The position numbers and the translations under genes are program-made. Below the pieces are notes generated by a model, which worked only from the letters and a program-made list of their open reading frames with translations, was not told the DNA's origin and did not search any database. A stretch of DNA of 64,000 nucleotides from Chalciporus piperatus. Taxonomy: Eukaryota; Basidiomycota; Agaricomycetes; Boletales; Boletaceae. Within the stretch, counting starts at the first letter, position 1. Every line of letters starts with the position of its first letter. Below, one piece after another: positions 22,046 to 32,961 of the stretch. The stretch is from contig JBBPTG010000001.1 of assembly GCA_038093975.1 (NCBI GenBank), forward strand, positions 248,001 through 312,000, in the 5' to 3' direction.

Positions 22046-23272
22046 TTAGTCGTCGTCATCGTCAAGTCCCTCCATCGCTTCAGGACGCTGTGCCTCGTCG
22101 AGCGCACTCCCGAAGGGATCGTCGCTCTCTATGGCACGGCGCACATCGTCAGCCTTTTTATGGCGTTTTGCCTCCGCTTTACGTTCTTCCTCTGCTTTTC
22201 GAGCCAGATATGCCTTGCTTCCAACAACCTTTTCTGGGTTCTTGCACAGTTTCAACCGGCGGTCGACCTCCCTAACTGCTTCAACGTCCGGGGGATGTCC
22301 AGTCAGCGTGATCAAATGGCCTATGGCATCGACGGCACTTGTAAGAGGGGCGGAGATTGATTCTGTAACGCCTGATGATTTGGATTCCACCCATTTCTGT
22401 GCAAGAAGGGGAGAGGCAAGCGATAAAGCTGCGAGCGCTATTTGGGATGGAGTGTAGATGAGCTCTGCATCCGTGAGGCGTGAGTTGCGTATGTGCTTGA
22501 GCGCTATTTCATACAGGTCCTGCGATCCTTGGTTCTCTGTTATTTCTGGCAACGACTGAAAGCACAATCAGTGGGCGAGTGGACGACAGTTTTGGGTGCG
22601 TACCTGGAGGTCAAGCCACAAGCCCCACAATGCTCGATGGGAGTGCCACACTGCAAACTCGAAGCTGAGACTTTGTGCCACGAGGAACTCGAGGTCAAGA
22701 ACATCAGAAGGAGACGTTTTGGGGATGTTGGATGTATATGAGTCCAGTGATATAGGATTGTTTGTCGTCTTTGTCGCCAAGAATAAAGCTGTCAGCCTGG
22801 AGGCAGTAACTTTCGTTATAATGCAAAGGGAGAATCGAGACATGAACGCACATCACATTTTTGGGATGCCAATCCATGACCGTATTTCTGAGATAGAAGC
22901 GCTTGAGATAGGTCATCGCCGTAGCCTCAACCTCCTCTGGAAACCTGAAGTGTCCACATAACTGGGGAATCTTGGTGATATACAGTTTCACGAGGAGCTG
23001 CTCTTCCTCGGCATTTAGGAACGCTACGTTGGCGGATGATCCAGGCTGTGTGGTTCAATTATATGGTTGCTTGACCAACATGATTCAAATACCTCATCCG
23101 CTTCAAACGTATTTCTGATCGCTGCGACAGCAGCAGAATTCAACGACTCGCGAACCGCGCGTAGATGTTCGGGAGAGAACCTCCAGCTCTTGAACTGGGT
23201 GCTGGCCTCATACAAGGACCTCTTTTCTGTTGAGGGAGATGAGGCATCAGGGACGCTCGTGGGGGCTGCCAT
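22046..23272 (-). CDS. CCL1: Cyclin H homologue, TFIIH/CAK kinase regulatory subunit
   Basis: The protein begins RSLYEASTQFKSWRFSPEHL, the N-terminal helix typical of cyclin H/Ccl1/Mcs2. The cyclin box follows over several exons: VKLYITKIPQLCGHFRFPEE, TAMTYLKRFYLRNTVMDWHP, LTALFLATKTTNNPISL, VLDLEFLVAQSLSFEFAVWH. The second cyclin fold carries YEIALKHIRNSRLTDAELIY and PSQIALAALSLASPL. An acidic/basic tail ends EGLDDDDD. Cyclin H binds Cdk7 and the assembly factor MAT1 to form CAK, which phosphorylates the RNA polymerase II CTD in TFIIH and activates cell-cycle CDKs. The start at 23272 is the ATG opening the conserved N-terminal helix. It is divergent from the RPC5 gene, another transcription-machinery component. 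Confidence 0.92.
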
Positions 23273-23725
23273 AGAACGTAGTGTGTGAAAGGGGTTAGCA
23301 ACGCGATGGATCTACCTGTCAATGTCATGGTAGCATCTCAGAGTCTTCACAAGCCTCTCATTCATGTTGAGTCTGAACTCGTGAACAGATTTGTATTCCA
23401 TAAAGTCATCGACAAATGGCGCCTCGAGCATGTTTTCACCTTTGGAGACTGATTCGTTTTCTCGCATGAACGCGTGCACTACGCGTGCAGACCCCATATT
23501 GTACGTGTTCCGACAACTAGCGTAGGAGATATCTCGCCGGGATCCTCACAGTCACAAAAATCTCCTGGACATTGGTACAATAGCAGCTTATCTGTCCTCC
23601 TCCCCGACCCTCCAGACGACGTATAGTTATTGCAATTTCTCATCAACCCAGTTTCTCACGACCCTATCGAAAATGGTCACTAAAGAGTTCACAAAGAGCA
23701 GGGTCTGCTAGAGACTCGTTTCCTG
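23273..23725. promoter_or_regulatory. Divergent promoter between cyclin H and RPC5
   Basis: About 450 bp between two start codons. It holds a 61-codon minus-strand frame from an ATG at 23497 without recognisable similarity. Otherwise I see nothing beyond expected promoters and leaders. Confidence 0.5.
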
Positions 23726-24677
23726 ATGGAAGTTGAAAACGATGAGCTCGTCAGCGTTCTCCCCATCTACTACTCGGACAGGCTGAGTCCGAATGTGCAC
23801 CTCCATCAGTTTCCGCTCTTCACCAGGCCTCTCCAAACACCGCCGTCAGCGGCCCTTAGTGGCAAACGTATTCGCGCCCGTGCCAAGCCTGTATCTCGCA
23901 AGCTCGAGATCCATGTACCTGTCGATGCGCGTCCTGAAGTATGGAATCACGAGAAAAGCAAAGAGCTCGGAACTGCCCAGCGTGAGGATGATCGGGAGAA
24001 AAATCAAGAGGATCCAGCGAAACATCGGGAAGGGGAGGAACCTAGGTTGACAGAAAGTCGATTGCGGAGTGAATCCATCCCGCAGTGTGGCGCTTATATG
24101 CTTGGAGTAGTGCGGAACGGTGAGATGTCCACGCGTCCTGACCGTCCTGATCTTTTCTGACATGGGATATGCAAGGCCGATTACACCTTTTGCCCGTCAG
24201 CGAAACGCACCAGTTTCGACCGACGTTGACTTATCTCGACATTTTGTCTCGGAAATCACGACGTTCGAGAGGAGGAGGGTCAGATTCGGACAGTGATGAT
24301 GGTCCTCCCCCAGACCCGGACGAGGCTCCGCCAGTCGTCGCTGTCCCAAAGAAAGAGAAGAAGCCCGCGGATGCGAAAGAAGTTCAAGTTTCCGCTCGCA
24401 AATCAGGCGACGACAAAAGTTTGCAGGGTGGAATGTCAACCGCCCGGCGTGAGATGCTCTTGGCCATAAGGGCCGAGGAAGACGAGGCATGGCAGCCTGT
24501 CGAATTCTGCGACGGAGAAGTGCTCATATTTTGCTTCTCTGGCGAATTGTCTATTGATTGATTCCACAGACGGCGGAGTCAAACGAAGTGCTCGAGTCTA
24601 TCTTTTCACAAAACGATGAACATCTTGAATGTAAGACGGAGATCACGTCGTATCTGACATCAATAAAGGGACTGTGA
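23726..24677 (+). CDS. RPC37: RNA polymerase III subunit RPC5 (Rpc37)
   Basis: Three exons (23726-24119, 24176-24519, 24570-24677) give 281 residues. The N-terminus VSVLPIYYSDRLSPNVHLHQ with FPLFTRPLQT is the characteristic opening strand set of RPC5/Rpc37. It continues with LEIHVPVDARPEVWNHEKSK, YMLGVVRNGRLHLLPVSETH, FRPTLTYLDILSRKSRR and an acidic DSDSDDGPPPDPDEAPP stretch. The Rpc37/Rpc53 dimer is a TFIIF-like module of Pol III with roles in initiation, termination and reinitiation. Length equals that of yeast Rpc37, so no metazoan-type C-terminal extension is present. The ATG at 23726 precedes the first conserved strand directly. It is divergent from cyclin H and in tandem with an unnamed gene. 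Confidence 0.88.
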
Positions 24678-24887
24678 TCTCCACGGGTGCTCTTTTAAGT
24701 CCTTATCTTGTTTGCTAGACATTGTATGCGTGAACCGCTGAGAGCGGATCTTTTCTGGAGAAGCTTCGATCATATCCGCCTTGGATTATTATCGAAGTTC
24801 ACCATATCGCTTCGAACTCGTGATAACGCTTCCTAACAACCAACCACTCCCATCCTCAAATTTCCCTGCGTCTTCCCTGCATCCTCC

Positions 24888-27800
24888 ATGTCTTGCAGCG
24901 AGACTGAGTCAGAGCCCGAACCCGAGCTTGCGAATGAAAACGTCTCCTCACTGGCAGCATTCGCTCAGTTGGCGACCAAACAATGCCAGGATGATGTCGC
25001 ACAGAGGTCTGTTGGCTGGGCCGTGGACACCCTCGCAGTGCTCGACTTCCGGCTTGTCCGCAAGGTGTGCCATCATACTCGAGGAATAATGCTCTTGTGG
25101 ATTCTTTTTGAAGGACACGACGCTTCATGGAGTAATCCAGGATTGTGCTACCACGATTCTCGGCTTTTTCGACACGCTGCTCCAGCAGGAGCCAACCAAT
25201 ATTATATCCTCCACCCTTATCTCTGATATTGCGAGCATGTGTGAGTTACCGTTTCCTCGATTCTTCTAGTGTTCATCGCCTACGACGAAACTAGTCAAAC
25301 CATCGTTTCTGCACCTTCTCTTTCAGTACCGTCGACTCTTTTATGCTATTGCTATGAGGGATCTCAACCCCGGCTCCGCACCTCCAGCAGTTATATGCTG
25401 GGTAGATGTTATTTTGGCTAAGCTCGGCGACGTGGCGGCTTTCGTTGCAGCAGGTCTTCAAGAGGATAATTCTGACCAAGAATTGAGTATCTTGAAGGCC
25501 CAGAGACAAGAAGATAACCTCAGGGCTGCAACACAGTTGCCAGGTGAAACGTCTCTTCCTGCAGCATGACCGCATCTCACATGGCCTAGATAATTGGGAT
25601 ATGGTTCCATCGATGCTTCTTTCAGAGCGCGTTTCAACAGCCGCAAAGCGGTCGTCGCTGAGGTTGATGCTGGGGAGGTATATTCTATACCCCACGCTTT
25701 CTGGAAAGCCTGTGGACAGTACGTCAGTCACCCCCGCAGCACGCTCAGAGACAGCCGTATCAGATCACTACGTCCTCTTACAGCATACAGAAGTTGCTCT
25801 CCACGTTCTCGGAATTTGTAAGACAGACCGCGAGACGTCTTGAAGATTCGAGCTTTGCCTCGGGACCCAGCGTTCTGTACCTCATACAGCAGGAGCGTTT
25901 TACTTGCGCGATGGCAATTTCACTCCTCGCGGTCAGTATGGTCAAGTCCTTTCTGTTTCACGATTAGTGTCTAGAAGTGAAAGATCCTTTCAGGCTGCCG
26001 AGATGGTTCAAGATCCAGGCTCGAGTGTTAGCCCGAAGAATACTAGTTTCCGCCCTCACACAATGACCGCTGCTATGCAACTCTTACGATTTGTCCTGCA
26101 TGGGAAATATAACCCTCCCCGAACAGAACCTTTGACTCCATTAGATCACCAAGACGCTGCCACAAGTGTTGTGATACGGTGGGGAGTTGTCCCACATTGG
26201 ACCTGGAGCGTTTGGTCGGAATATCGCAGCTTGCACACGGACACGATTATCTCGCTGGTATGTATTTCATTTGTCTTCAGCCGAGTTGCGTCTCATGGCT
26301 TCAGACTACGACATACATCCAACATCATCGATTAGGCTCCGGAACTCCGTTGACAGTAGGCGATTTATCCCCAGCTGGCGTTAGCTTGAGGAGCCAAGGC
26401 GCAGTAATTGGCTTTATGGTCGTGAGTCATCGTGGTTTCCACAGGATCACCCACTCAATTGCGCCAGGAGCTTGTCTTTCGGTGTAGCCTTGTGCTCTCC
26501 ACGAGTGCTCATCCGTTGCATCTCCCAACGACCGTGATGGATGTGCTTCAGGAGATATCTGGGTTCATTGCTCAGTGGATGAATATGAATACTTGTGGAA
26601 TACGAAAATCCACCGAATGCTGCGGAGCGTTAATAACTCTATTCTGTTACTTATCACTAACTGACCAATATGTGTCTTGTAAGTGTTGGAGTTTGGTGTT
26701 TCCTAACGCCCACTGATGCGCTTACAGTAAAAGACAACATCCTCGAGTGCCTTGCGCTCACGCAACCACAGTGCACGCGTGATGCTTGGGAAGCTGCCAG
26801 GGGGGACACAAATTTTCGTATTTTTGGGACTCTCGACCAAGGCATGGGTTATCCTCTGGCGCGATACGACGTACGATGCTGACTACGCCTAGCGTTCATC
26901 CAGATGAAGAGGTAGGCCACTCGTAAAAAAAACCACCGCTCGTTCGACTGACTAGAATAGATCGTTATCGCAGGAAGATCGTCCAACATGTAGGGAGACA
27001 GCGGCGCAGCTGATGCAATTCCTCGTCGTCGTGATATCTAAAGGGATTAAGCCACCGAGTCTGGAGGGGATTGTCACCTTTATGGAAGTGGTTTTGGAGC
27101 GGGTCCTCGGGACTGATCCAGACGGCTCGGCGTTTCTCCGCGAAACATTCCTCATCTGTCTCGCAACTTCGAACTTATCCGGTGTTGGTTTGAAACTTCA
27201 CGGATCTGTCGACGAGGCGCTATGGCAAGTTGGAATGCTCGGTAGATCCGAGAATCTTTTCCTGGCCTGTAAGTATGCAAACCGACGACCTGGATTGTAC
27301 TAAACCGGGGATTTTAGATGCGTTTGCACTTTACGTCACTTCGATTCCTCCCAGAGTTGAGCCGCTGACGTATCTGGAAAGTTTGGATCACTTGTTGGAT
27401 ACGACTCTGCTGATATGTTCACGTCACTATCTCTGCGATGATGAACCGTTAGGACTGGTTGCATTGCCCACGATGTGTGATGCGTTGCTGCATCTATTGG
27501 AGCACAAGGATGATAACGCTGGTAAGCGGTGTCTCTCGACTGTCGTAGGGCTTCTGAACTGGTTTGGCCAGGTGTGCACACTGGGACGAGTGGGAGGCTA
27601 ATCGTACTTTGTAATGTTTTGGAGTCTTTGCAAACCAAGGAGGATTCGACGAGTGACGGATACCATGCGATGCTTCTACGGAGGCTATCGTTCAGAGCGG
27701 CGAGGCTGCTGAGCGAGGTTCGTACATGCTTGATTGTTATGTTAGAGCTAATCGCTGTACAGATTGGTGTTCGCAACGAAGTGACGAAGAAACCCGAGTC

Positions 27801-27891
27801 TAAGGAGAAGAGAGGATATGAGCTCCTGTTTTGCAGATCGGATGGGTTGTCTCATCTGATGGTCGTTCCAGAGAGATTAGATAAGCAGTAG
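24888..27891 (+). CDS. Multi-exon helical protein of unknown function
   Basis: I do not recognise this gene. The start at 24888 gives an acidic N-terminus (SETESEPEPELANENVSS) and helical pieces VGWAVDTLAVLDFRLVRK, VIQDCATTILGFFDTLLQQ and FLHLLFQYRRLFYAIAMRD. Middle exons are short and hard to join (TFSEFVRQTARRLEDSSFA, LVGISQLAHGHDYLA). Better-defined 3-prime exons give MQFLVVVISKGIKPPSLEGI, ETFLICLATSNLSGVGLKLH, TYLESLDHLLDTTLLICSRH and, after two clear introns, VLCNVLESLQTKEDSTSDGY, LLRRLSFRAARLLSEIGVRN and the end VVPERLDKQ. The amphipathic helices and their spacing suggest an alpha-solenoid, which is inference. No catalytic motif, signal peptide or membrane span is seen. There are around ten introns, and central exon boundaries are unresolved. 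Confidence 0.55.
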
Positions 27892-27976
27892 TGTGACGTG
27901 ACCAGTGACATTATCGTACTAATCATTCATTCATCGTCTGCGACCGAACAACATCGTCGAGCGCTCGTCGTCGTCG

Positions 27977-29269
27977 ATGTCGTCGCCGTTCACCCTCAAC
28001 TACCGCCGCCGTTCCCATTCAGCCTCATCGCCCTCGCCGTCCCCAGCACCTGACTCTGCTTGGAGACCTGCACCAAAACGAGCTCACTCGTCCCATCGTG
28101 ACGCCTACACTCTCCCTGACGCACAGCGATATAACCTTGATTTATGGAGGACAGGAAAGAGGCCACGCAGAGACTTTTCTGTACGTTATACTCTGATTTG
28201 CGTGCCATCTTAGCAGACGTCGCTTACACATTGTCCCTGACAGCCTCCCCGACGAACTGGCAGCTCCACTCCTTCGTCCGCGGACAGCTCGAGCTCCTCT
28301 GCACCGCATACACCCCTCTTCCCCGCCGCTCCAGCAGACTTTCTTTTGTTCCAAGGTCGTTCCCTACACAGAGGTACCACAGCACCTCATAAACCCCGCA
28401 GCCCCTCTTCTTTCGCTTCTTCGCTCTCGGATGACATTTCTGAATCATCACGATCGGACCTCGCTCGCCTTCGATCGGAGGCGTTCTCGGAACTGCAAAG
28501 AAGCGTCGAAGAGAATGGCGAGGGGTTCGTCAAACGCATGCGCGAATTTGAAGATTCGCGTTCTAGATCGGTTCAACACACTGGACCTAGAGGCAGCGAC
28601 AGGCGTCCCAGGAAACGCTATTCCCCAAGCGTGCATATTACTAGAGCCACCGGAAAAGCGACCATCTCCGACGACGATGACGACGTCTTGGTCCTTGCGG
28701 CCGACGTCAACGGTGTACCTTTCCACCCAAGACAAAAACGTTCATCCAGTCTAGGAGCGATGGATGTATGTGACTCTCAGTCGCAGGGCGAAATGGACTG
28801 TTCTGGTCGACTCTCCCCTGTCTCCCCGGTTTCAGGCATTCCCCATCCCTTCTCGTTCACTCACTATCCATCTCATATTCACCCTAACATCAGCAATCAT
28901 CAGACAACGGAATTGTTTCATCCATTCAGCACATCTCCTGAATCTACAAGCCCTCTTCATACCAATGCATTTATAGCACCCTTATCTCATTCTCCCCCTG
29001 ACTCCTTCATTTTTGCGACCAGCATGTTTACATCAACCTCAGCTACAGACGATGGCAACCGTCGCTCATTTGCGCCCATTCCAGCCCCTCGATCACCTTT
29101 CCAGGCATCAGCTTCTATCCCAACCACCGCTTCGCGCACAGAAAAGGCAATAGCCGCGCTGACTTTAGCGATGGCGAACGGGGCTGGTGGTCTTGGAGAC
29201 TACGAGGCAGTGAGGGCGTTGGACGTTCCGTTGGCGGACGAGTCCCAAGTTGGTGAAATGTGGCACTAG
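27977..29269 (+). CDS. Ser/Pro-rich, largely disordered protein of unknown function
   Basis: Two exons (27977-28180 and 28244-29269) join in frame to 409 residues. The first exon opens MSSPFTLNYRRRSHSASSPS and ends with basic RTGKRPRRDFS. The second holds a more ordered, helix-prone part (SRSDLARLRSEAFSELQRSV, GFVKRMREFEDSRSRSV), an acidic DDDDDVLVLAADVNG, a long Ser/Pro/His-rich region and a C-terminal helix SRTEKAIAALTLAMANG. The pattern KRPRR plus RRPRKR could serve as nuclear localisation signals. No known domain is recognised. The splice was chosen because acceptor TGACAG restores one open frame to the stop. It follows the previous unknown gene by only 85 bp in tandem. Confidence 0.65.
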
Positions 29270-29652
29270 ATGATGCCCTTTCGTCCCGCCAGTCGTCACA
29301 TTGTCGCCAAGCATCCACCTTCTCCGCCACAACCATCAATCACAATTGAATGTTTCCTCGTCCGCAATGTTTTTGTTTATTCTTAATCTTCAATCAGGCT
29401 CTTGTCCATGGACCCAAGAAAATCACATCTCGTCATCCTGCGTTAATATCAAGCATTATGTTGTACCCAGCCAGTTACTATGTTTATACCATGAACTTTT
29501 TGATTCTTTCCCTCTAAATTTTGGGATTGCAAAGCGAGTGTGTACATTGCTTCCTTTCATCATTGATGTGACCTCCTCTTGTATGTATCATAACCTGTGC
29601 ACGTATGCTGGAGGTTGAGGCAGCTAAAAGGTTTTGCGTGTCCGTATAGTCA
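29270..29652. other. Convergent 3-prime flanks
   Basis: About 380 bp, rather AT-rich, between two stop codons on opposite strands. No gene seen. Confidence 0.55.
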
Positions 29653-31651
29653 CTACCTTGCCTGCTCCGGTCCTGCGATAGCTTCGTCATCTCCCAGGAC
29701 AGCGTCGCGGACAATACCTTCCGAAAATGTTGTTCCGCTTGAAGACGTGATCAATGATGCCTCATCTTGAGACTCATCTCGCGGTTCCAGAGATGAGGTA
29801 TGTTCCCTGACTTCCAAGAGTGCACGCAAATGTCTAATGAGTTGTTCAGCGGCTATGCGCTTTTTCATTTCCGTCTGGTGAAGCTCTTCAGCCCTACGAC
29901 GGGCCCGTGCTTCCATCGTCAGTTGTCCTCTCATCCCTTTCATATGGTAAATAAGAACAATTTAGAATCCCAGGAGGTACTTATCCACTTACCAGCTATG
30001 AGCTTGCCGAGTCCAGGTGGAACATACATGTGCGACGCCTCGGGCTCCCAAGGCAGGGTAAACATTTCTGGAACCTCTAGCAGATGGAACTCTGCATCAT
30101 CTTCGAGGTGGATGTCACCGTCATCGAGTGTGTGCGTAGAAATAGGTTGAATGATTGAATGACCGTCCTCGGAGGGATCGCGTAACGGGCTCGCTGCCTG
30201 ATCGAGGTTACTATCCATGGAGTGATTTTGCGCAGGCAAAGGAGAAAGTTCTGGCAAGAAGGATTCCGCAGGTGTCTGTGACTGACTTGGTTGATTTGGA
30301 ACCACCGGGGAACTAGCTGTCTCGTCAGCGAGCGGGTCTTCGTGTGGATGCGACTGGGGGGTAGCTGTCGACAAAGGTTCGGGATCTTGAACGGGCAGAA
30401 CGGGCAGCTCAGCATGGTCAGCGTGACTTGCATCAACGTCGCCGATGGAGAAAAGCACGGAGGGCAATGCCTCAGCCTCAACAGGCAAATCATTGTCGAA
30501 GCCCTGCTGAGTAGGCGAATGTGGTGAAGGACCGAGATCCTTGACAGGAACATCAACTAGTGTCTCTTGTGTGAATGTAATGTCAACTACAGTCGTCGCT
30601 TGACTGCTGTTGCCTTCCGGTCTAGGAGAACTTCTCGGGGTAATTGCTCCTAGACGCGAAGCTGATACAACGCTATCGCCATCTTGGCTGGCGGGTACGT
30701 GTTCATTCCGTTCCAAAAGTGGAAGAGCACCTTGAGATTGACGTATTCGAGCCCATTCCTCCATCAGGGCACTCCTCACATTATCGTCTGTAAGGTCGGC
30801 AGTCTTCCTCGGGCGTCCCCTGGGGTTCCTGCCTGATCGCAAACCACCCGAATCGTTCGGTGTGGACAGCATGATAGACCCAGATGGTTTGTCATTCAAT
30901 AGACTTCCTCCACCACTCGGATCTGCTAGATGGGTATAAATGTCCGAGCTACGGCTGAGGATGAACGGATGGGTCTTGCGTGCGAGTCGGGCAGAAATTC
31001 GTGTTGGCGGAACGTACTCCAGATCCATCAGCGGAGAACCCGCTCTTGATCGGGAACGTCTTCTTGATTTCAGTTGGGTGGCAATTTGGGAGGACTTAGG
31101 TGTGGCAGGAGTGGATGTCGATCTTTTGGGCCTTTTGCGCGAAGACTTCCCGCTAGCATCAGCGCTGGGGTCCGCGACTATAATTGAGGTGCTAGCTGTA
31201 GGATCTGTTTGGGGTGAGGCAAGAAGAGCGGACACATCACGCTTGCGCCCGCGGACTGACAATCGAGTTAGGCTAATAATCCTCACAATGGCGGCCTCCT
31301 CACCAACCACGATACTTGGCAGGCTTGAGGATGGTGCATCTTCAGTATTCATAGATGGCTGCTCTATACCTTGATTAAAGCCTACAACATCGTCTACATA
31401 GGGATGCACTCACTTCTGGGATGCCTTTGTCGCGAAACGAGCTCTGAAAAGGCCTGCGTTAGCACGAGAAACATAGCACTCGACGGCGCGTTACCTAGTA
31501 TAGGTCTTTCCCTTTGGATGGGCACACTTGCTGCACGGGCATTACTTTTTCGTTCTGAACCGATCGCCTACATGTCAGTCGTCTGGAAGAGGTGAATCGT
31601 TGACTAACGGAGAGGATTGTGGTCTTGTTCAGCGCCAACACGCCTTACCAT
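29653..31651 (-). CDS. AT-hook protein with C-terminal coiled coil, function unknown
   Basis: The main exon (about 29990-31370) encodes a Ser/Pro-rich, likely nuclear protein with a single AT-hook core RGRPRK (in RSGRNPRGRPRKTADL), several basic clusters (KSSRKRPKRSTS, LKSRRRSRSRAGS) and an acidic tail region (DDGDIHLEDDAEFHLLEVPE). A 3-prime exon adds a coiled coil, MEARARRRAEELHQTEMKKR followed by IAAEQLIRHLRALLEVRE. AT-hooks bind the minor groove of AT-rich DNA, so a chromatin or transcription role is plausible but inferred. Upstream exons can be joined in frame (AIGSERKSNARAASVPIQR, then LVSRQRHPRS) to a start codon at 31649-31651 that stands alone on its exon; this start is tentative. 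No family assigned. Confidence 0.6.
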
Positions 31652-31874
31652 GGTGGTGGTAAGGGTTGTGTGAGAGAGAGACTTGGAAGGGTGATGATCG
31701 GCGACAATGTGTGAAATTGTGACATCATGAAAGGGTGAGCAGGAACACTACAGTCTACAAGTACAGTTATATACAACACAGCTACTCGATGGTAATCCAA
31801 CGTAAATAACAGATCACATCCTCGAAATTATTTCAGTAGTCAAGGAAGCCGAATACCAAAGACTAATTGCCCTG

Positions 31875-32775
31875 CTATAGCGCAGAACCCAACACTTTCA
31901 TCGCGAGTGCGCGGAGAATCTACCACACTGCCCTTAGTCCAATCATTGGTCTTCGAGTGAAACAAACATACCTCGGCTTTCTGTGTCCCCCCGAGTTCTG
32001 CGAACACCGCAGCGACACTCTTACCCTTTGCGTCCCGAACGGCACCTAACCGGTTGCCCGCAAAGGCACCAAGCATGAGACCTGGCACGTTAGCCACGAT
32101 GAAACCTAGACCTGTGAAAGAAGTGAAGCGGTATGGAACTCCATTTAGTAGACAAACTCACCTCCACCGCATGCAGCGCCAAGGTATGACCACCAAGGGG
32201 TGTGTCGCGCCACCTCAGGACGAAGAAGCTGGCCAATGTAAGCCACGAATACTGTTTAACCCTGCGACATACCTCGTCGAAAACGTCGGCAAAGACACCC
32301 TCAGCGTCAGGTCTTTGCTCGTGGCCATTGTTCTGGGGCGCGCCGTTAAACATACTCGCAAACTGACGGAAGAAGTTGGACGAGGCCTTGGGGTCGGAGC
32401 TCTTGTCCGTCTGAGCCTTGGAGGAATAAAGTGCATCGTATTCCTTCCTTCGGACTGGGTCCGAGAGCACATAGTAGGCATCGGCAACTGCCTGCACAGT
32501 TGGGAGAGCAGCATAGGATCCGTCAGTCGTTGCGAACACAGTTGCGAGAAACGGGGACCACCTGGAATTTCTCTGTAGCAGCTTTCTTTTCAGCGCCAGT
32601 CGCCTTAGCCAATCTATCTGGATGCGTCCTGAGACAATTTGAGTGATGCGGCGTTCATTGAGTAGCTAAAGTCAAAGCACCTCAGAGACTCTCTTCGGTA
32701 TGCTTGCCTGATCTCCTCCGAAGAGGCCGATCTGGGTATAACGAGAATAGCGTAGTAGTCAGGAAACGGGGACAT
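31875..32775 (-). CDS. J-domain (DnaJ/HSP40) co-chaperone with glycine-rich C-terminus
   Basis: The start at 32775 opens directly into a J domain: DYYAILVIPRSASSEEIRQA, YRRESLRTHPDRLAK with the essential HPD tripeptide, and AVADAYYVLSDPVRRKEYDA. The HPD segment is restored by an intron inside the arginine codon before THPD. The middle is acidic and disordered (SSDPKASSNFFRQFASMFNG). The C-terminal exons give VARHTPWWSYLGAACGGGLG, FIVANVPGLMLGAFAGNRLG and end LRALAMKVLGSAL. The glycine-spaced hydrophobic stretch resembles a glycine zipper and may insert in or lie on a membrane, which is inference. J proteins stimulate Hsp70 ATPase; client and compartment are unknown. It has around five introns and no signal peptide. 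Confidence 0.85.
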
Positions 32776-32961
32776 GGTAGGAGGAGGAGGGGAGGGCGAG
32801 CAACCCGCAGCCTCATTCCAGTGCTTCTAGCACGACGTCACCGCAAAGGAAAACACGTGATTGCCCCAGTATAATCACACAAGTCCGAAACCATAATATT
32901 AATATTCATAAAAAAACTCGCACTGCGATGTATTAGAATCAACAAACCGAGCTAATGGTGG

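Noticed and set aside
23312..23497. Minus-strand 61-codon frame starting with ATG between cyclin H and RPC5
   Set aside because: No similarity recognised and it lies where the cyclin H leader is expected; could be an upstream frame but unsupported.
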